The notes under the pieces are model-generated. The model saw nothing but the letters and a program-made list of their open reading frames with translations. It ran no database searches and had not been told where the DNA came from. From Rhodobium gokarnense (GTDB lineage Bacteria > Pseudomonadota > Alphaproteobacteria > Rhizobiales > Rhodobiaceae), in NCBI RefSeq assembly GCF_025961475.1, contig NZ_JAOQNS010000002.1, positions 310,001 to 374,000 on the forward strand: 64,000 nucleotides of DNA, given 5' to 3'. The translations under genes were made by a program, and so were the position numbers. This document shows positions 36,451 to 45,203 of this stretch, in pieces; positions within the stretch are counted from its first letter, which is position 1; each line of letters begins with the position of its first letter.

Positions 36451-37077
36451 CTAGTTCTTCGAGCCGAAGAAGTGGATCACGGCTGTGACCCCGTCCTCGC
36501 CCTCGGTATCGACCAGTTCCTTCAGGTTGCGCATCTTCTTGCGCCGTTCCTTCGACGACAGCGCCTCGTTCTTTTCCAGGTCGCGCCGGCCGGAGATCAG
36601 GTCGTGAAGCTGGTGGTCGAGATAGGGCATCATCTGGCCGGCGAGCGCCGGATAGTCGATCGCCGACATGCCCTCGTCCTCGTGGCAGTCCTCGCACAGG
36701 TTGTCGTAGATCTGCTTGCCCCTGGCGACGAGGTCAGGGTCGGTGTTCTGGTCGACGACGCGGCCGAAGGGCTGCTTGGCGAAATAGTCGGCGATGAGCT
36801 TCAGCTCCTCGTCCGAATAGCCCTTGGCGATGCGCTGCATGATCGTCGACGGCCGCTCTCCTTCCCGGAACGCCACCATGGTCTCGAACATGTAGGCGGC
36901 ATTGGTGCCGCCGATGGTCGGCGCCGCCGGCCCGTAGCTGGTGCCGTTCGGGCCGTGACAGCCATTGCAGGTGTTGGCGAGCATGGACGCTTCCAGCTCG
37001 GCCGCGGGCGCCTGGCCCGCGACGCTCACCAGCGCCATGACAGCGAGTGCTGACGAAAGAATCCCCCGAGCTTTCAT
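36451..37077 (-). CDS. fccA: Diheme cytochrome c subunit of flavocytochrome c sulfide dehydrogenase
   Basis: 208 aa from ATG 37077, preceded by GGGAGG; the longer frame from 37170 lacks support. Signal peptide ILSSALAVMALVSVAGQAPA. Two class-I cytochrome domains, each with a CXXCH: NTCNGCHGPNG and LCEDCHEDEG, matching the diheme FccA of sulfide dehydrogenases. It accepts electrons from FccB and hands them to soluble cytochromes. It is the first gene of the inserted cassette, with operator-like sequences upstream. Confidence 0.88.
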   Translation of the reverse strand: MKARGILSSALAVMALVSVAGQAPAAELEASMLANTCNGCHGPNGTSYGPAAPTIGGTNAAYMFETMVAFREGERPSTIMQRIAKGYSDEELKLIADYFAKQPFGRVVDQNTDPDLVARGKQIYDNLCEDCHEDEGMSAIDYPALAGQMMPYLDHQLHDLISGRRDLEKNEALSSKERRKKMRNLKELVDTEGEDGVTAVIHFFGSKN

Positions 37078-37125
37078 GTTTCCTCCCTTCTGGTGTTTGG
37101 TTTTTATCGGGACGGAAAGCCTAAT

Positions 37126-37141
37126 ATTCATTTTTTTGAAA
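37126..37141 (-). promoter_or_regulatory. Possible SqrR/BigR-type operator upstream of fccA
   Basis: ATTC-N8-GAAA, one base off the ATTC-N8-GAAT pattern I recall for the sulfide-sensing repressor SqrR of Rhodobacter. It lies 49-64 bp before the fccA start, where a repressor would overlap a promoter. The stretch is AT-rich, so chance is possible. No ArsR-type repressor is encoded in the window. Confidence 0.35.
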
Positions 37142-37201
37142 ATAAACAGGTGTTTCGACGTACTCCGCAATAAAACGGCCGTATGGACATGTCGTTCCGC
37201 A

Positions 37202-37232
37202 GTGCAACATCAAGAGACGTTGCACGTGCAAC
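37202..37232. promoter_or_regulatory. GTTGCACGTGCAAC palindrome with extra half-site
   Basis: A perfect 14-bp palindrome (37219-37232) plus a further GTGCAAC at 37202-37208, so three copies of one 7-mer within 31 bp. It lies in the 240-bp gap between engB and fccA, ~140 bp upstream of the fccA start. The symmetry fits a dimeric regulator. None is identified. Confidence 0.5.
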
Positions 37233-37316
37233 ACTTCGTTGTTTTGTTAGGAATAGTTTTCAGGTTTTTTCGGCGGAATTATCAAATAATACCAGGGTCG
37301 CGTACCGGAATCTCTG

Positions 37317-38006
37317 TCAGAGCGCGGAAAGACGACTGATCTCGGCCCGTAATTCGGCAATTCCGGTGCCTTTTTCCGAAGAGGTCACGATGATCTTCGG
37401 GTGCGCCGCAGGGCGCTTGGCAATGCCGGCGGCGGTCTTTTCGATGACCGTTTCCAGTTCGCCCTTTTTCGGCTTGTCGGCCTTGGTCAGCACGATCTGG
37501 TAGGACATCGCGGTGGCGTCCAAGAGGTCCATCACCGCGCCGTCGTTCTCCTTCAGCCCGTGGCGGGCATCGATCAGGAGATAGACGCGCTTCAGGCTGG
37601 TCCGGCCCTTCAAATAGTCGACGATCAGCCCGGTCCAGTTGGCGACCGCGGTCTTGGCGACCTTGGCGTAGCCGTAGCCGGGCATGTCGACGATGACGAT
37701 GGGCGAGGTGGCGGCGGTCTCAGCAGCTGCGAAGAAGTTGAGCTCGCGGGTGCGGCCGGGCGTGTTGGAGGTGCGGGCGAGCGCCTTCCTGCCGGTCAGC
37801 GCGTTGATGAGGCTCGACTTGCCGACATTGGAGCGGCCGGCAAAGGCGACCTCGATGCCGGCTTCCGGCGGCAATTGCCGGGTCGCCGCGACGCCGAGCA
37901 GGAACTGCCAGGGCCGGGCGAACAGGAGCCGCCCGGCCTCGATCTCGGCCTCGGTGAGAGCGTCCGGATCGCTGTCCGGGCTCTGGTCTTGCGGGTCGTC
38001 GGCCAT
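37317..38006 (-). CDS. engB: Ribosome biogenesis GTPase EngB (YihA/YsxC)
   Basis: 229 aa essential GTPase needed for assembly of the large ribosomal subunit. G motifs: G1 FAGRSNVGKSSLIN, G2 TPGRTRELNFF, G3 VDMPGYGYAKV, G4 VLTKADKPKKGE and G5 VTSSEKGTG. The N-terminal DPDALTEAEIEAGRLLFARP is usual for alphaproteobacteria. It follows yidC by 22 bp in the rpmH-rnpA-yidC-engB operon. Confidence 0.96.
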   Translation of the reverse strand: MADDPQDQSPDSDPDALTEAEIEAGRLLFARPWQFLLGVAATRQLPPEAGIEVAFAGRSNVGKSSLINALTGRKALARTSNTPGRTRELNFFAAAETAATSPIVIVDMPGYGYAKVAKTAVANWTGLIVDYLKGRTSLKRVYLLIDARHGLKENDGAVMDLLDATAMSYQIVLTKADKPKKGELETVIEKTAAGIAKRPAAHPKIIVTSSEKGTGIAELRAEISRLSAL

Positions 38007-38028
38007 CGCGGCGGACCGGCAGCAGCCC

Positions 38029-39897
38029 CTAGCTGCCGCCTTCCTTCGGTTTCTTCTTCTTGAAGGTGTCGGCGACGTTCTTGAACAGCTCCACCTTCAC
38101 CCCCTGGCGCCGCATGATGACGTATTGCTGCAGGATCGAGAGCGAGTTGTTCCAGGCCCAGTAGATCACCAGACCGGCCGGGAACGAGGCCAGCATGAAG
38201 GTGAACAGCACCGGCATCCAGGTGAAGATCATCTGCTGGGTCGGGTCCGGCGGCGCCGGGTTCAGCTTCATCTGCAGGAACATGGTGACGCCCATGATCA
38301 GCGGCCAGACGCCGATCATCAGCATGTGCGGCGGGTCCCAGGCAATGAGGCCGAAGAGGTTGAAGACCGATGTCGGGTCCGGCGCGGCCAGGTCCTGGAT
38401 CCAGCCGAAGAACGGCGCGTGGCGCATCTCGATGGTGACGAACAGCACCTTGTAGAGCGCAAAGAACACCGGGATCTGAATGACGATCGGCAGACAGCCG
38501 GACAGCGGATTGATCTTCTCCTTCTGGAAAAGCTCCATCTGCGCCTGCTGCTGCTTCACCTTGTCGTCCGGGAAGCGCTCCTTCAGGGCCTGGACCTGCG
38601 GCTGGATCTTCTTCATCCGGCTCATCGACACGTAGGACTTGTTGGCCAGCGGGAAGAACACGAGCTTGACCATCACGGTGACGACGAGGATGGCGATGCC
38701 GAAATTGCCGACCAGCCGGAACAGGTAGTCGATGATGTAGAACAGCGGCTTGGTGATGAAATAGAACCAGCCCCAGTCGATCAGGAGGTCGAAGCCCTCG
38801 ATGTCGTAGGCATCGCCGTAGCGGTCGATGACGGCGACCTGCTTGGCGCCGGCGAACAGGCGCTGCTCGGTCGTCGCCGAGCCGCCGGCCGCGACCGTCA
38901 CCGGATCGGCCAGGTAGTCGGCCTGGAAGATGTTCTTGGCCCCCGCCGCGCGCGAAGAGAACTTCGGCTGGAACTGGGTGCCCTGGCGCGGGATCAGCGT
39001 CGCCGCCCAGTACTTGTCGGTGATGCCGAGCCAGCCGCGCGAGACCTTCGGCGGCGTCACGTGGCGGGCATCCTCCGTCAGGTCGTCATAGTCGACCTCC
39101 TGCAGGCCTTCGTCGCCGAAGACGCCGAGGAGGCCCTCGTGCAGGATGTAGAAATTGGTCGTGTGCGGCTTGCCGTGGCGCGAGATCAGCGCATAGGGAT
39201 AGAGGACGGCGGCATCATCGCCGCTGTTCTCCACCGCGTCGGAGACGGTGAAGAGATAGTCGTCGTCGACCTTATAGGTGCGCTTGAAGGTGAGCCCGGC
39301 GCCATTGTCCCAGGAAAGCACGACCGGGCTCGAGGGCGTCAGCGTCGCCCCGCTTTCCACCGACCACACCGTGTCGGCGGTCGGCAGCGACAGGTTCGCG
39401 GCCGGATCGGCGACCCAACCCATCTCCGCATAGTAGGCATCCGGTGCGCCGGACGGCGAGAACAGCACGATGTTGGGGCTGTCCGGCTTCACGGTCTCGC
39501 GGTACTGCTTGAGTACGATGTCGTCGATGCGCCCGCCCTTCAGGTTGATCGAGCCGGAAATGCTCGGCGTGTCGACGGGGACGCGCGCGCTGTTGGCGAT
39601 GGCGGCGGCCCGGCTCGTCTCCGCGGCGGCCGGCGCGGTTCCGCCCGGCTGCGGCGTTGCCTGGCCCGGCGTCGGCGTTGCCGGCGGGGCCGCCGGCGCG
39701 GCGCTGTCGCTACCGGGCGTAACATCCGGCGCCGGCGAGCCCGGCGTTGCCACCGTCTGTTCCTGCTGCTGCGTCTCCAGCGCCGCCTGGCGCTGCTGTT
39801 CCTGCTCGATCTTCGGGCCGGCGTAGAAATACTGCCAGGCCACCAGCACCACCAGCGAGAGGACGATCGCAAGGATCAGGTTGCGGTTTTCGGACAT
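38029..39897 (-). CDS. yidC: Membrane protein insertase YidC
   Basis: 622 aa. Inserts and folds inner-membrane proteins with or without SecYEG. An N-terminal helix (LILAIVLSLVVLVAWQYFY) is followed by a Pro/Ala-rich linker and a large periplasmic beta domain (residues ~100-370). The conserved C-terminal five-helix domain follows (NFGIAILVVTVMVKLVFFPL, KSYVSMSRMKKIQPQVQALK, INPLSGCLPIVIQIPVFFAL, FTFMLASFPAGLVIYWAWNN, ILQQYVIMRRQG). The hydrophilic-groove Arg typical of YidC lies within the predicted first core helix region. Operon position between rnpA and engB is normal. Confidence 0.97.
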   Translation of the reverse strand: MSENRNLILAIVLSLVVLVAWQYFYAGPKIEQEQQRQAALETQQQEQTVATPGSPAPDVTPGSDSAAPAAPPATPTPGQATPQPGGTAPAAAETSRAAAIANSARVPVDTPSISGSINLKGGRIDDIVLKQYRETVKPDSPNIVLFSPSGAPDAYYAEMGWVADPAANLSLPTADTVWSVESGATLTPSSPVVLSWDNGAGLTFKRTYKVDDDYLFTVSDAVENSGDDAAVLYPYALISRHGKPHTTNFYILHEGLLGVFGDEGLQEVDYDDLTEDARHVTPPKVSRGWLGITDKYWAATLIPRQGTQFQPKFSSRAAGAKNIFQADYLADPVTVAAGGSATTEQRLFAGAKQVAVIDRYGDAYDIEGFDLLIDWGWFYFITKPLFYIIDYLFRLVGNFGIAILVVTVMVKLVFFPLANKSYVSMSRMKKIQPQVQALKERFPDDKVKQQQAQMELFQKEKINPLSGCLPIVIQIPVFFALYKVLFVTIEMRHAPFFGWIQDLAAPDPTSVFNLFGLIAWDPPHMLMIGVWPLIMGVTMFLQMKLNPAPPDPTQQMIFTWMPVLFTFMLASFPAGLVIYWAWNNSLSILQQYVIMRRQGVKVELFKNVADTFKKKKPKEGGS

Positions 39898-39979
39898 CGA
39901 ATGCTCTCGCTGTTGTCTTGCCTGGCAAAGGGCCGCTCGCGGCCGCGCCGCACTGGCCCGTCTTGCTGGCCCGAACGCA

Positions 39980-40381
39980 TCAGGCCGTGTGTCTGGGGGA
40001 CCGCTTGGTCTTGTGGATCATTCCAATCGCTGCCGAAAGGTCTCGTGTCAACAGGTCGAACGGCACCCGGAGCGCCTTGCGCCGGCCGATCAGCACGTAA
40101 TCGCAGCCGCCGCGCGCCTGCGGCAGGACCTCTTCGACCGCTGCCTTCAGGCGCCTGCGGATGCGGTTGCGCTCCACGGCATTGCCGGTGCGCTTGGTCA
40201 CCGTGAAGCCGAAGCGCGGCGGTGCCTCCGCCGGCCGCTCGCACAGTCCCTGCAGCACGAACGCAGAACGCGCCGCCCGCGCGCCGCGGGCAGCGTTCAA
40301 GAATTCGGAGCGCTTTTTCAGGCGGTTCATGACGCAAGAGGCGCTCAAAGCGGTGCGGGGCGCCGGGGTGGCCTCGGTCAT
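39980..40381 (-). CDS. rnpA: Ribonuclease P protein component
   Basis: 133 aa, protein cofactor of RNase P, which trims tRNA 5' ends. ATG 40381 is preferred because AGGGGA precedes it; ATG 40330 (MNRLKKRSEF) would give the minimal form. Motifs: RLKKRSEFLNAARG, RFGFTVTKRTGNAVERNRI and RRRLKAAVEEVLP, the last being the RNR basic motif that contacts the RNA. It lies 27 bp after rpmH. Confidence 0.94.
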   Translation of the reverse strand: MTEATPAPRTALSASCVMNRLKKRSEFLNAARGARAARSAFVLQGLCERPAEAPPRFGFTVTKRTGNAVERNRIRRRLKAAVEEVLPQARGGCDYVLIGRRKALRVPFDLLTRDLSAAIGMIHKTKRSPRHTA

Positions 40382-40408
40382 TGCCGCGCCGTCCCCTGTC
40401 GCCGTCCG

Positions 40409-40543
40409 CTACGCTGAAAGGCGCTTGCGGCCACGGGCGCGGCGCCGCGCGATCACCTGGCGGCCGCCCTTGGTTGCCATGCGGGCACGAAAACCGTGCC
40501 GCCGTTTGCGCACCAGCTTGCTGGGTTGAAAAGTCCGTTTCAT
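40409..40543 (-). CDS. rpmH: Ribosomal protein L34
   Basis: 44 aa, entirely canonical: [42 protein letters not shown]. Very basic small protein of the large subunit. It is the first gene of the leftward rpmH-rnpA-yidC-engB operon. Confidence 0.98.
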   Translation of the reverse strand: MKRTFQPSKLVRKRRHGFRARMATKGGRQVIARRRARGRKRLSA

Positions 40544-40958
40544 CACATGCCACCGCCGGCTGGCGGCCTCTTTACCTGTTGCGAATTGTCCAATGAGGTC
40601 TCGCGACAAGACGTCGCGACACGCCGGTCGCGGCGATCCTCTGCCTTTCGGCTGCGCTGCCGGGCTTATAAGGGCGCCTCTGCGGCAAGTCAATCGCGCC
40701 GCGTCGCCGCAACGGCGGAAATCTGGCGCCCAGGCTCACGTCCGGACTCACGTTCCGGTTCACGCCGGGGTGAGCGGCGGGTGAGGTCGGATCAAATGAC
40801 CTTGAGGAGGACGCGCCAAGCCGCCGTCATCGCTACATTGCCAATATGCGGGGCGCGCCGGCACGAGGCAACGGCCGGCACCGTACCCGGGATCGGCACC
40901 GGCCTCGCGCCGTGCGCTTGACCCGGGCCGCAATACAACGAAGGAATGAAAGACAGGC
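40544..40958. other. Intergenic region upstream of rpmH
   Basis: 415 bp between divergent rpmH and the TVP38 gene. It must hold the promoter of the rpmH operon; TTGGAC at ~40590 on the minus strand could be its -35. I see no DnaA-box cluster, RNA gene or intact repeat, only short CTCACG/TTCACG reiterations near 40735-40765. Confidence 0.4.
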
Positions 40959-41807
40959 ATGTCGATCGACGAGGCAGAACGGGGCACGCGGCCCGCACGC
41001 CCGGCAAGGCGGGGCAGGGACGAGCCGGTTGGGGGTGACAGGGGTTTGGCAATACACGCAAAGCGCTGGGTGCCGCTGGTCGCCATCCTCGCCCTCATGG
41101 TCGCCGGCTATCTGGCCGGCTGGCACGAATATCTGAGCCTGTCGGAGCTGATCCGCCACCGCGAGACGGTTTCCGGCTTCATCGCTGAAAACCTGGTCAC
41201 CTCGATCCTCATCTATGCGGCCGTCTACGCCGTCGTCATCGCGCTCTCCTTTCCCGGCGGCTCTTTCCTGACGATCGCCGGCGGGCTGTTCTTCGGCTGG
41301 CTTATCGGCGGCCTCGTCACCGTCGTTGCCGCAACGCTGGGCGCCACCGCCATCTTCCTGGCCGCCCGCACCTCCCTCGGCGATGCGCTTCGTGCCCGCG
41401 CGGGGCCCCGGCTCGCCCAGCTTTCCGAAGGCTTCCGCAAGGACGCCGCGAGCTATCTCCTGTTCCTCCGGCTGACGCCGATCTTCCCGTTCTGGCTCGT
41501 CAACCTTGCTCCCGCGCTGTTCCGCGTGCCGCTCGGCACCTACATGGCCACCACCGTCATCGGCATCATTCCCGGCACCTTCGCCTATGCCGTCTTCGGC
41601 TCCGGCCTCGACAGCGTCATCGCCGCCCAGGAACAGGCCAATCCCGGCTGCGGCGCGAGCGGCACCTGCTCGATCGACACCTCGGCGATCCTGACGCCGG
41701 AGCTGATCGCCGCCTTCGTCCTCCTCGGCGTCGTCGCGCTGATCCCGGCGGCCCTGAAAAAATGGCGCCGCGCCCGCACGGCCGGCAAGGAAGCGAACAA
41801 AAGCTGA
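40959..41807 (+). CDS. TVP38/TMEM64 (DedA/VTT-domain) membrane protein
   Basis: 282 aa. A basic N-terminus precedes a helix (RWVPLVAILALMVAGYLAG). The VTT domain follows: LIYAAVYAVVIALSFPGGSF, LTIAGGLFFGWLIGGLVTVV, ATLGATAIFLAARTSLGD, YLLFLRLTPIFPFWLVNLAP and TVIGIIPGTFAYAVFGSG. The reentrant-loop motifs are intact. DedA relatives act as lipid scramblases or transporters. The bacterial TVP38 role is unclear, though the gene is often beside MerA-like oxidoreductase genes as here. Confidence 0.9.
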   Translation: MSIDEAERGTRPARPARRGRDEPVGGDRGLAIHAKRWVPLVAILALMVAGYLAGWHEYLSLSELIRHRETVSGFIAENLVTSILIYAAVYAVVIALSFPGGSFLTIAGGLFFGWLIGGLVTVVAATLGATAIFLAARTSLGDALRARAGPRLAQLSEGFRKDAASYLLFLRLTPIFPFWLVNLAPALFRVPLGTYMATTVIGIIPGTFAYAVFGSGLDSVIAAQEQANPGCGASGTCSIDTSAILTPELIAAFVLLGVVALIPAALKKWRRARTAGKEANKS

Positions 41808-41836
41808 GCCGCCGCGTTATCCTGCCGCAATATTCC

Positions 41837-41868
41837 GGGCGGGCCCTCGGTCCGTCCGCCCTGATTTT
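41837..41868 (+). terminator. Intrinsic terminator after the TVP38 gene
   Basis: GGGCGG / CCGCCC stem (extended by two pairs inward) followed by TGATTTTTC. It lies in the 79-bp gap before the oxidoreductase gene, so that gene is either separately expressed or read through. Confidence 0.65.
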
Positions 41869-41886
41869 TCATTCCCTGGAGCAACG

Positions 41887-43317
41887 ATGAGCGAGACCCT
41901 CACCCCCGACATCTGTGTCATCGGCGCCGGCTCCGGCGGCCTCACGGTGGCGGCCGCGGCTGCCTCCTTCGGCGTGCCGGTCGTGCTCATCGAAAAGGGC
42001 GAGATGGGCGGCGACTGCCTCAACACCGGCTGCGTGCCGTCGAAGGCGCTGATCGCCGCGGCAAAGCACGCCCATGCTTTTTCGACCGGCGAACCGTTCG
42101 GCATCGCGGCTCAAGTGCCCGCCATCGACTTCGAAAAGGTCAACGCCCACGTCCACGACGTCATCGCGGGGATCGCCCCGCATGACTCCGAGGAGCGCTT
42201 CGAGGGCCTCGGCGTCACCGTCATCCGCGCCGAGGCCCGCTTCACCGACCGCGACACGGTCGTTGCCGGCGGCACCACCATCAAGGCCCGCCGCTTCGTC
42301 GTCGCTGCCGGTTCTTCGCCCGCCGTGCCGCCCATCGACGGGCTGGCAGGGGTGCCGTATCTCACCAACGAGACGATCTTCGACCTCAAGACGTGCCCGG
42401 AGCACCTGATCATCGTCGGCGGCGGTCCGATCGGCATGGAGATGGCCCAGGCCCATCGCCGCCTCGGGGCAAAAGTCACTGTCCTGGAAGCGGCAAAGGC
42501 CCTGCCGAAGGACGACCCGGAGAACGCCAAGGTGGTGCTCGATGCGATCCGGGCCGAGGGCGTCGAGATACGCGAGGGCGTCACCGTCAAATCCGTCGCC
42601 AGCGACGGACCCGGCATCGCCGTCACCGTGGAGACGGGTGAGGGGGCCAGGGAGCAAATCGCCGGCTCGCACATCCTCGTTGCCGCCGGCCGCACGCCGA
42701 ACCTTGCCGGCCTGAACCTGGACGCCGCCGGCATCGCCGCCGACAAGAAGGGAATTTCGGTCGATGCCGGCCTTCGCACTAGCAACCGCCGCGTCTATGC
42801 CATTGGCGACATCGCCGGCGACCTGCAGTTCACCCATGTCGCCGGCTACCACGCCGGCCTCGTCATCCGCTCCATCCTCTTCCGCCTGCCGGTCAAGGCG
42901 AAGACGCCGATCATCCCCTGGGTCACCTACACCGACCCCGAACTCGCCCAGATCGGCCTCACCGAGGACGCCGCCCGCAAGGAGCACGGTGATGCGGTTA
43001 CCGTCCTCACCGTGCCCTTCACCGGCAACGACCGCGCCCGCGCAGAGCGCCGCACGGAAGGCCGCATCAAGGTGGTCGCTAGAACGGGTGGGCGCATCCT
43101 CGGGGTCAGCATCGTCGGCGTCTCGGCCGGCGAGCTGATCGCGACCTGGGCGCTCGTCGTCTCCGCCGGCCTGAAGCTTCGCGACCTCACCGGTGTCGTA
43201 GCGCCATACCCCACTTTCTCGGAGGTCTCGCGCCGTGCCGCCGTCGATTATTATGCCCCCGGCGCAAAGAATCCCTGGGTCCAGCGGCTCGTTCGCTGGC
43301 TCCGGGTCTTTGGATAA
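41887..43317 (+). CDS. FAD-dependent pyridine nucleotide-disulfide oxidoreductase, MerA-like
   Basis: 476 aa class-I flavoprotein disulfide reductase. FAD site CVIGAGSGGLTVAAAAASFG; redox-active disulfide EMGGDCLNTGCVPSKAL; NAD(P) site LIIVGGGPIGMEMAQ; second FAD motif RVYAIGDIAGDLQFTHVAGY; dimerisation domain from ~340. In the C-terminal motif, where dihydrolipoamide dehydrogenases have the catalytic His (HAHPTLSE), this protein has VAPYPTFSEVSRR, so it is not a true E3/LpdA and resembles mercuric-reductase-like proteins. It lacks the MerA metal-binding N-terminus and C-terminal Cys pair. The substrate is unknown. Confidence 0.87.
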   Translation: MSETLTPDICVIGAGSGGLTVAAAAASFGVPVVLIEKGEMGGDCLNTGCVPSKALIAAAKHAHAFSTGEPFGIAAQVPAIDFEKVNAHVHDVIAGIAPHDSEERFEGLGVTVIRAEARFTDRDTVVAGGTTIKARRFVVAAGSSPAVPPIDGLAGVPYLTNETIFDLKTCPEHLIIVGGGPIGMEMAQAHRRLGAKVTVLEAAKALPKDDPENAKVVLDAIRAEGVEIREGVTVKSVASDGPGIAVTVETGEGAREQIAGSHILVAAGRTPNLAGLNLDAAGIAADKKGISVDAGLRTSNRRVYAIGDIAGDLQFTHVAGYHAGLVIRSILFRLPVKAKTPIIPWVTYTDPELAQIGLTEDAARKEHGDAVTVLTVPFTGNDRARAERRTEGRIKVVARTGGRILGVSIVGVSAGELIATWALVVSAGLKLRDLTGVVAPYPTFSEVSRRAAVDYYAPGAKNPWVQRLVRWLRVFG

Positions 43318-43397
43318 GCCGCGACCGTTCCTAAATAACAGCATGCGGGAGCATTTTGAGCGGCGCCGGCGGCGCGGCGCCGGAGCCAGGAGCATTT

Positions 43398-44924
43398 ATG
43401 GACGCGGGGGCCGACAACGGGGGGCAAAGGGGCACGGCGACCAGCGCCGGGCCGGAGGGATTGCGCGCCGGCGGGCGCCACCGTACCGGGCTTTCCGGCA
43501 AGCTGCTGTTCCTCACCATCCTTTTCGTGATGCTTTCCGAAGTGCTGATCTATGTGCCCTCCGTCGCCAATTTCCGCGACGGCTGGCTGCGCGACCGGCT
43601 GACCATGGCCGGCATCACCGCGGTCTTCCTGCATGGCGAGCGGTCCTTCGACAGGGCGACCCAGGACAAGCTGCTGGAGGCTTCCGGCGCGCTCGCCATT
43701 GCCGGCTATGACGGCGAGCGCCGGCGCCTGATCGCCGCGACCACCATGCCGCCGGAGGTCGACAGCCACATCGACATGCGCGACATGGACCCCTGGACCT
43801 CGGTCGCCGAGACGTTCGAGACCCTGGTGTTCGGCGGCGACAGGACGCTTCGCGTCGTCGGCGCCCCGGCCATGGGCGAGGGCTTCGTCGAAATCCTGAT
43901 CCGCGACGCGCCCCTGCGCGAGGCGATGCTGACCTTTTCCCGCAACATCCTGGCGCTCTCGCTGATCATCTCCGCGATCACCGCGACCCTCGTCTATCTC
44001 TCCCTGCGCTGGCTGTTCGTGCGCCCGATGCAGCGGCTGACCCGGGCGATGGCCGAGTTCAGCGACGACCCGGAAAACGCCGACACCGTCATCGCGCCCT
44101 CCGGCCGCGCCGACGAGATCGGCGATGCGGAGCTCCGGCTTGCCGCCATGCAGCGCGAACTGGTCAAGACCCTGCACCAGAAGCGCCGGCTCGCCGACCT
44201 CGGCCTTGCCGTCTCCAAGATCAACCACGACCTGCGCAACATCCTCGCCTCTGCCCAGCTCTTTTCCGACCGCCTCGGCACGCTGGAGGACCCGACGGTC
44301 CAGCGGGTGACCCCGAAGATCGTCGGCGCCCTCGACCGCGCCATCGGCTACACCCGCTCCGTGCTGGAATATGGCCGTGCCGGCGAGGCGACGCCGGAGC
44401 GCCGGCTGATCCGGCTCTCCCACCTTGTCGACGACGTCGGCGACCTCCTCGGCGTTGCCGGGTCCGAGACGATCGAATGGACCAACGCGGTCGCCCCGGA
44501 ACTGGAGATCGACGCGGACCCGGACCAGCTCTTCCGCGTCCTGATGAATCTCTGCCGCAACGCCGTCCAGGTGCTGGACGGCAAGGGCGACCCGACGCTG
44601 GTCCGCCGGCTGGAGGTCGGCGCAAGGCGCGGCGACGGCGCGACGCTGATCCAGGTCCGCGACACCGGCCCCGGCGTGCCGGAACAGTTGCGCCCGACCC
44701 TTTTCCAGGCGTTTTCCGCAACGGCGCGAAAGGGCGGCACGGGCCTCGGCCTTGCGATCGCCGCCGAACTGGTGCGCGCCCATGGCGGCACCATCAGCCT
44801 CACTGACGCCGGCCCCGGCGCCTGCTTCGAGATCCGCATCCCCGATCGCGGCCGGAACGGAGGCAAGAACGGCACGCGGGAGCGCGGCAGGCCTGACAAC
44901 GGGCAGAACGGCAAGGCCGGATAG
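43398..44924 (+). CDS. Orphan membrane sensor histidine kinase
   Basis: 508 aa from ATG 43398 (AGGAG upstream); a TTG at 43356 is in frame but weaker. Two transmembrane helices (LLFLTILFVMLSEVLIYVPS and NILALSLIISAITATLVYLS) bracket a ~130-residue periplasmic sensor. HAMP (RPMQRLTRAMAEFSDDPENA), dimerisation/phosphoacceptor helix with KINHDLRNILASAQ, and HATPase (LMNLCRNAVQVL N box, VRDTGPGVPEQL, GGTGLGLAIAAELVRAHGG) follow. The C-terminus is Gly/Arg/Asn-rich. No response regulator gene is adjacent, so its partner is elsewhere. Confidence 0.9.
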   Translation: MDAGADNGGQRGTATSAGPEGLRAGGRHRTGLSGKLLFLTILFVMLSEVLIYVPSVANFRDGWLRDRLTMAGITAVFLHGERSFDRATQDKLLEASGALAIAGYDGERRRLIAATTMPPEVDSHIDMRDMDPWTSVAETFETLVFGGDRTLRVVGAPAMGEGFVEILIRDAPLREAMLTFSRNILALSLIISAITATLVYLSLRWLFVRPMQRLTRAMAEFSDDPENADTVIAPSGRADEIGDAELRLAAMQRELVKTLHQKRRLADLGLAVSKINHDLRNILASAQLFSDRLGTLEDPTVQRVTPKIVGALDRAIGYTRSVLEYGRAGEATPERRLIRLSHLVDDVGDLLGVAGSETIEWTNAVAPELEIDADPDQLFRVLMNLCRNAVQVLDGKGDPTLVRRLEVGARRGDGATLIQVRDTGPGVPEQLRPTLFQAFSATARKGGTGLGLAIAAELVRAHGGTISLTDAGPGACFEIRIPDRGRNGGKNGTRERGRPDNGQNGKAG

Positions 44925-45203
44925 GGGCGCTCCTCCCGGCCTTCCGATTTCCGGAGCTGATGTCCCCGACGACCCGCCCGTCCTCGGCGATCGTCCGGTG
45001 TCGACGTGGGATTCGATCGGCAAATCATCGAGTCTCAGCCAGATAGCCGGCGAATTTCCGCCATGCTGTCGCGGCCGTTGAAAACATTGTCGCCAAGGCT
45101 TGCAATTCGGATCGGATCGACGTACCTCTAGCCTCCGCTTCGGCAGTGCGCTGCCGCAGGCGACAGGGGTTTGGCCCTATAATCGGCCACCTCGAGACGG
45201 CAG

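Noticed and set aside
37684-40206. Long plus-strand open frame opposite yidC
   Set aside because: yidC, engB and rnpA on the other strand are unmistakable; this frame has no signal, domain or start support.
41887-43317. Annotation as dihydrolipoamide dehydrogenase (lpdA)
   Set aside because: The essential C-terminal His is missing (APYPTFSE) and no 2-oxoacid dehydrogenase genes are near.
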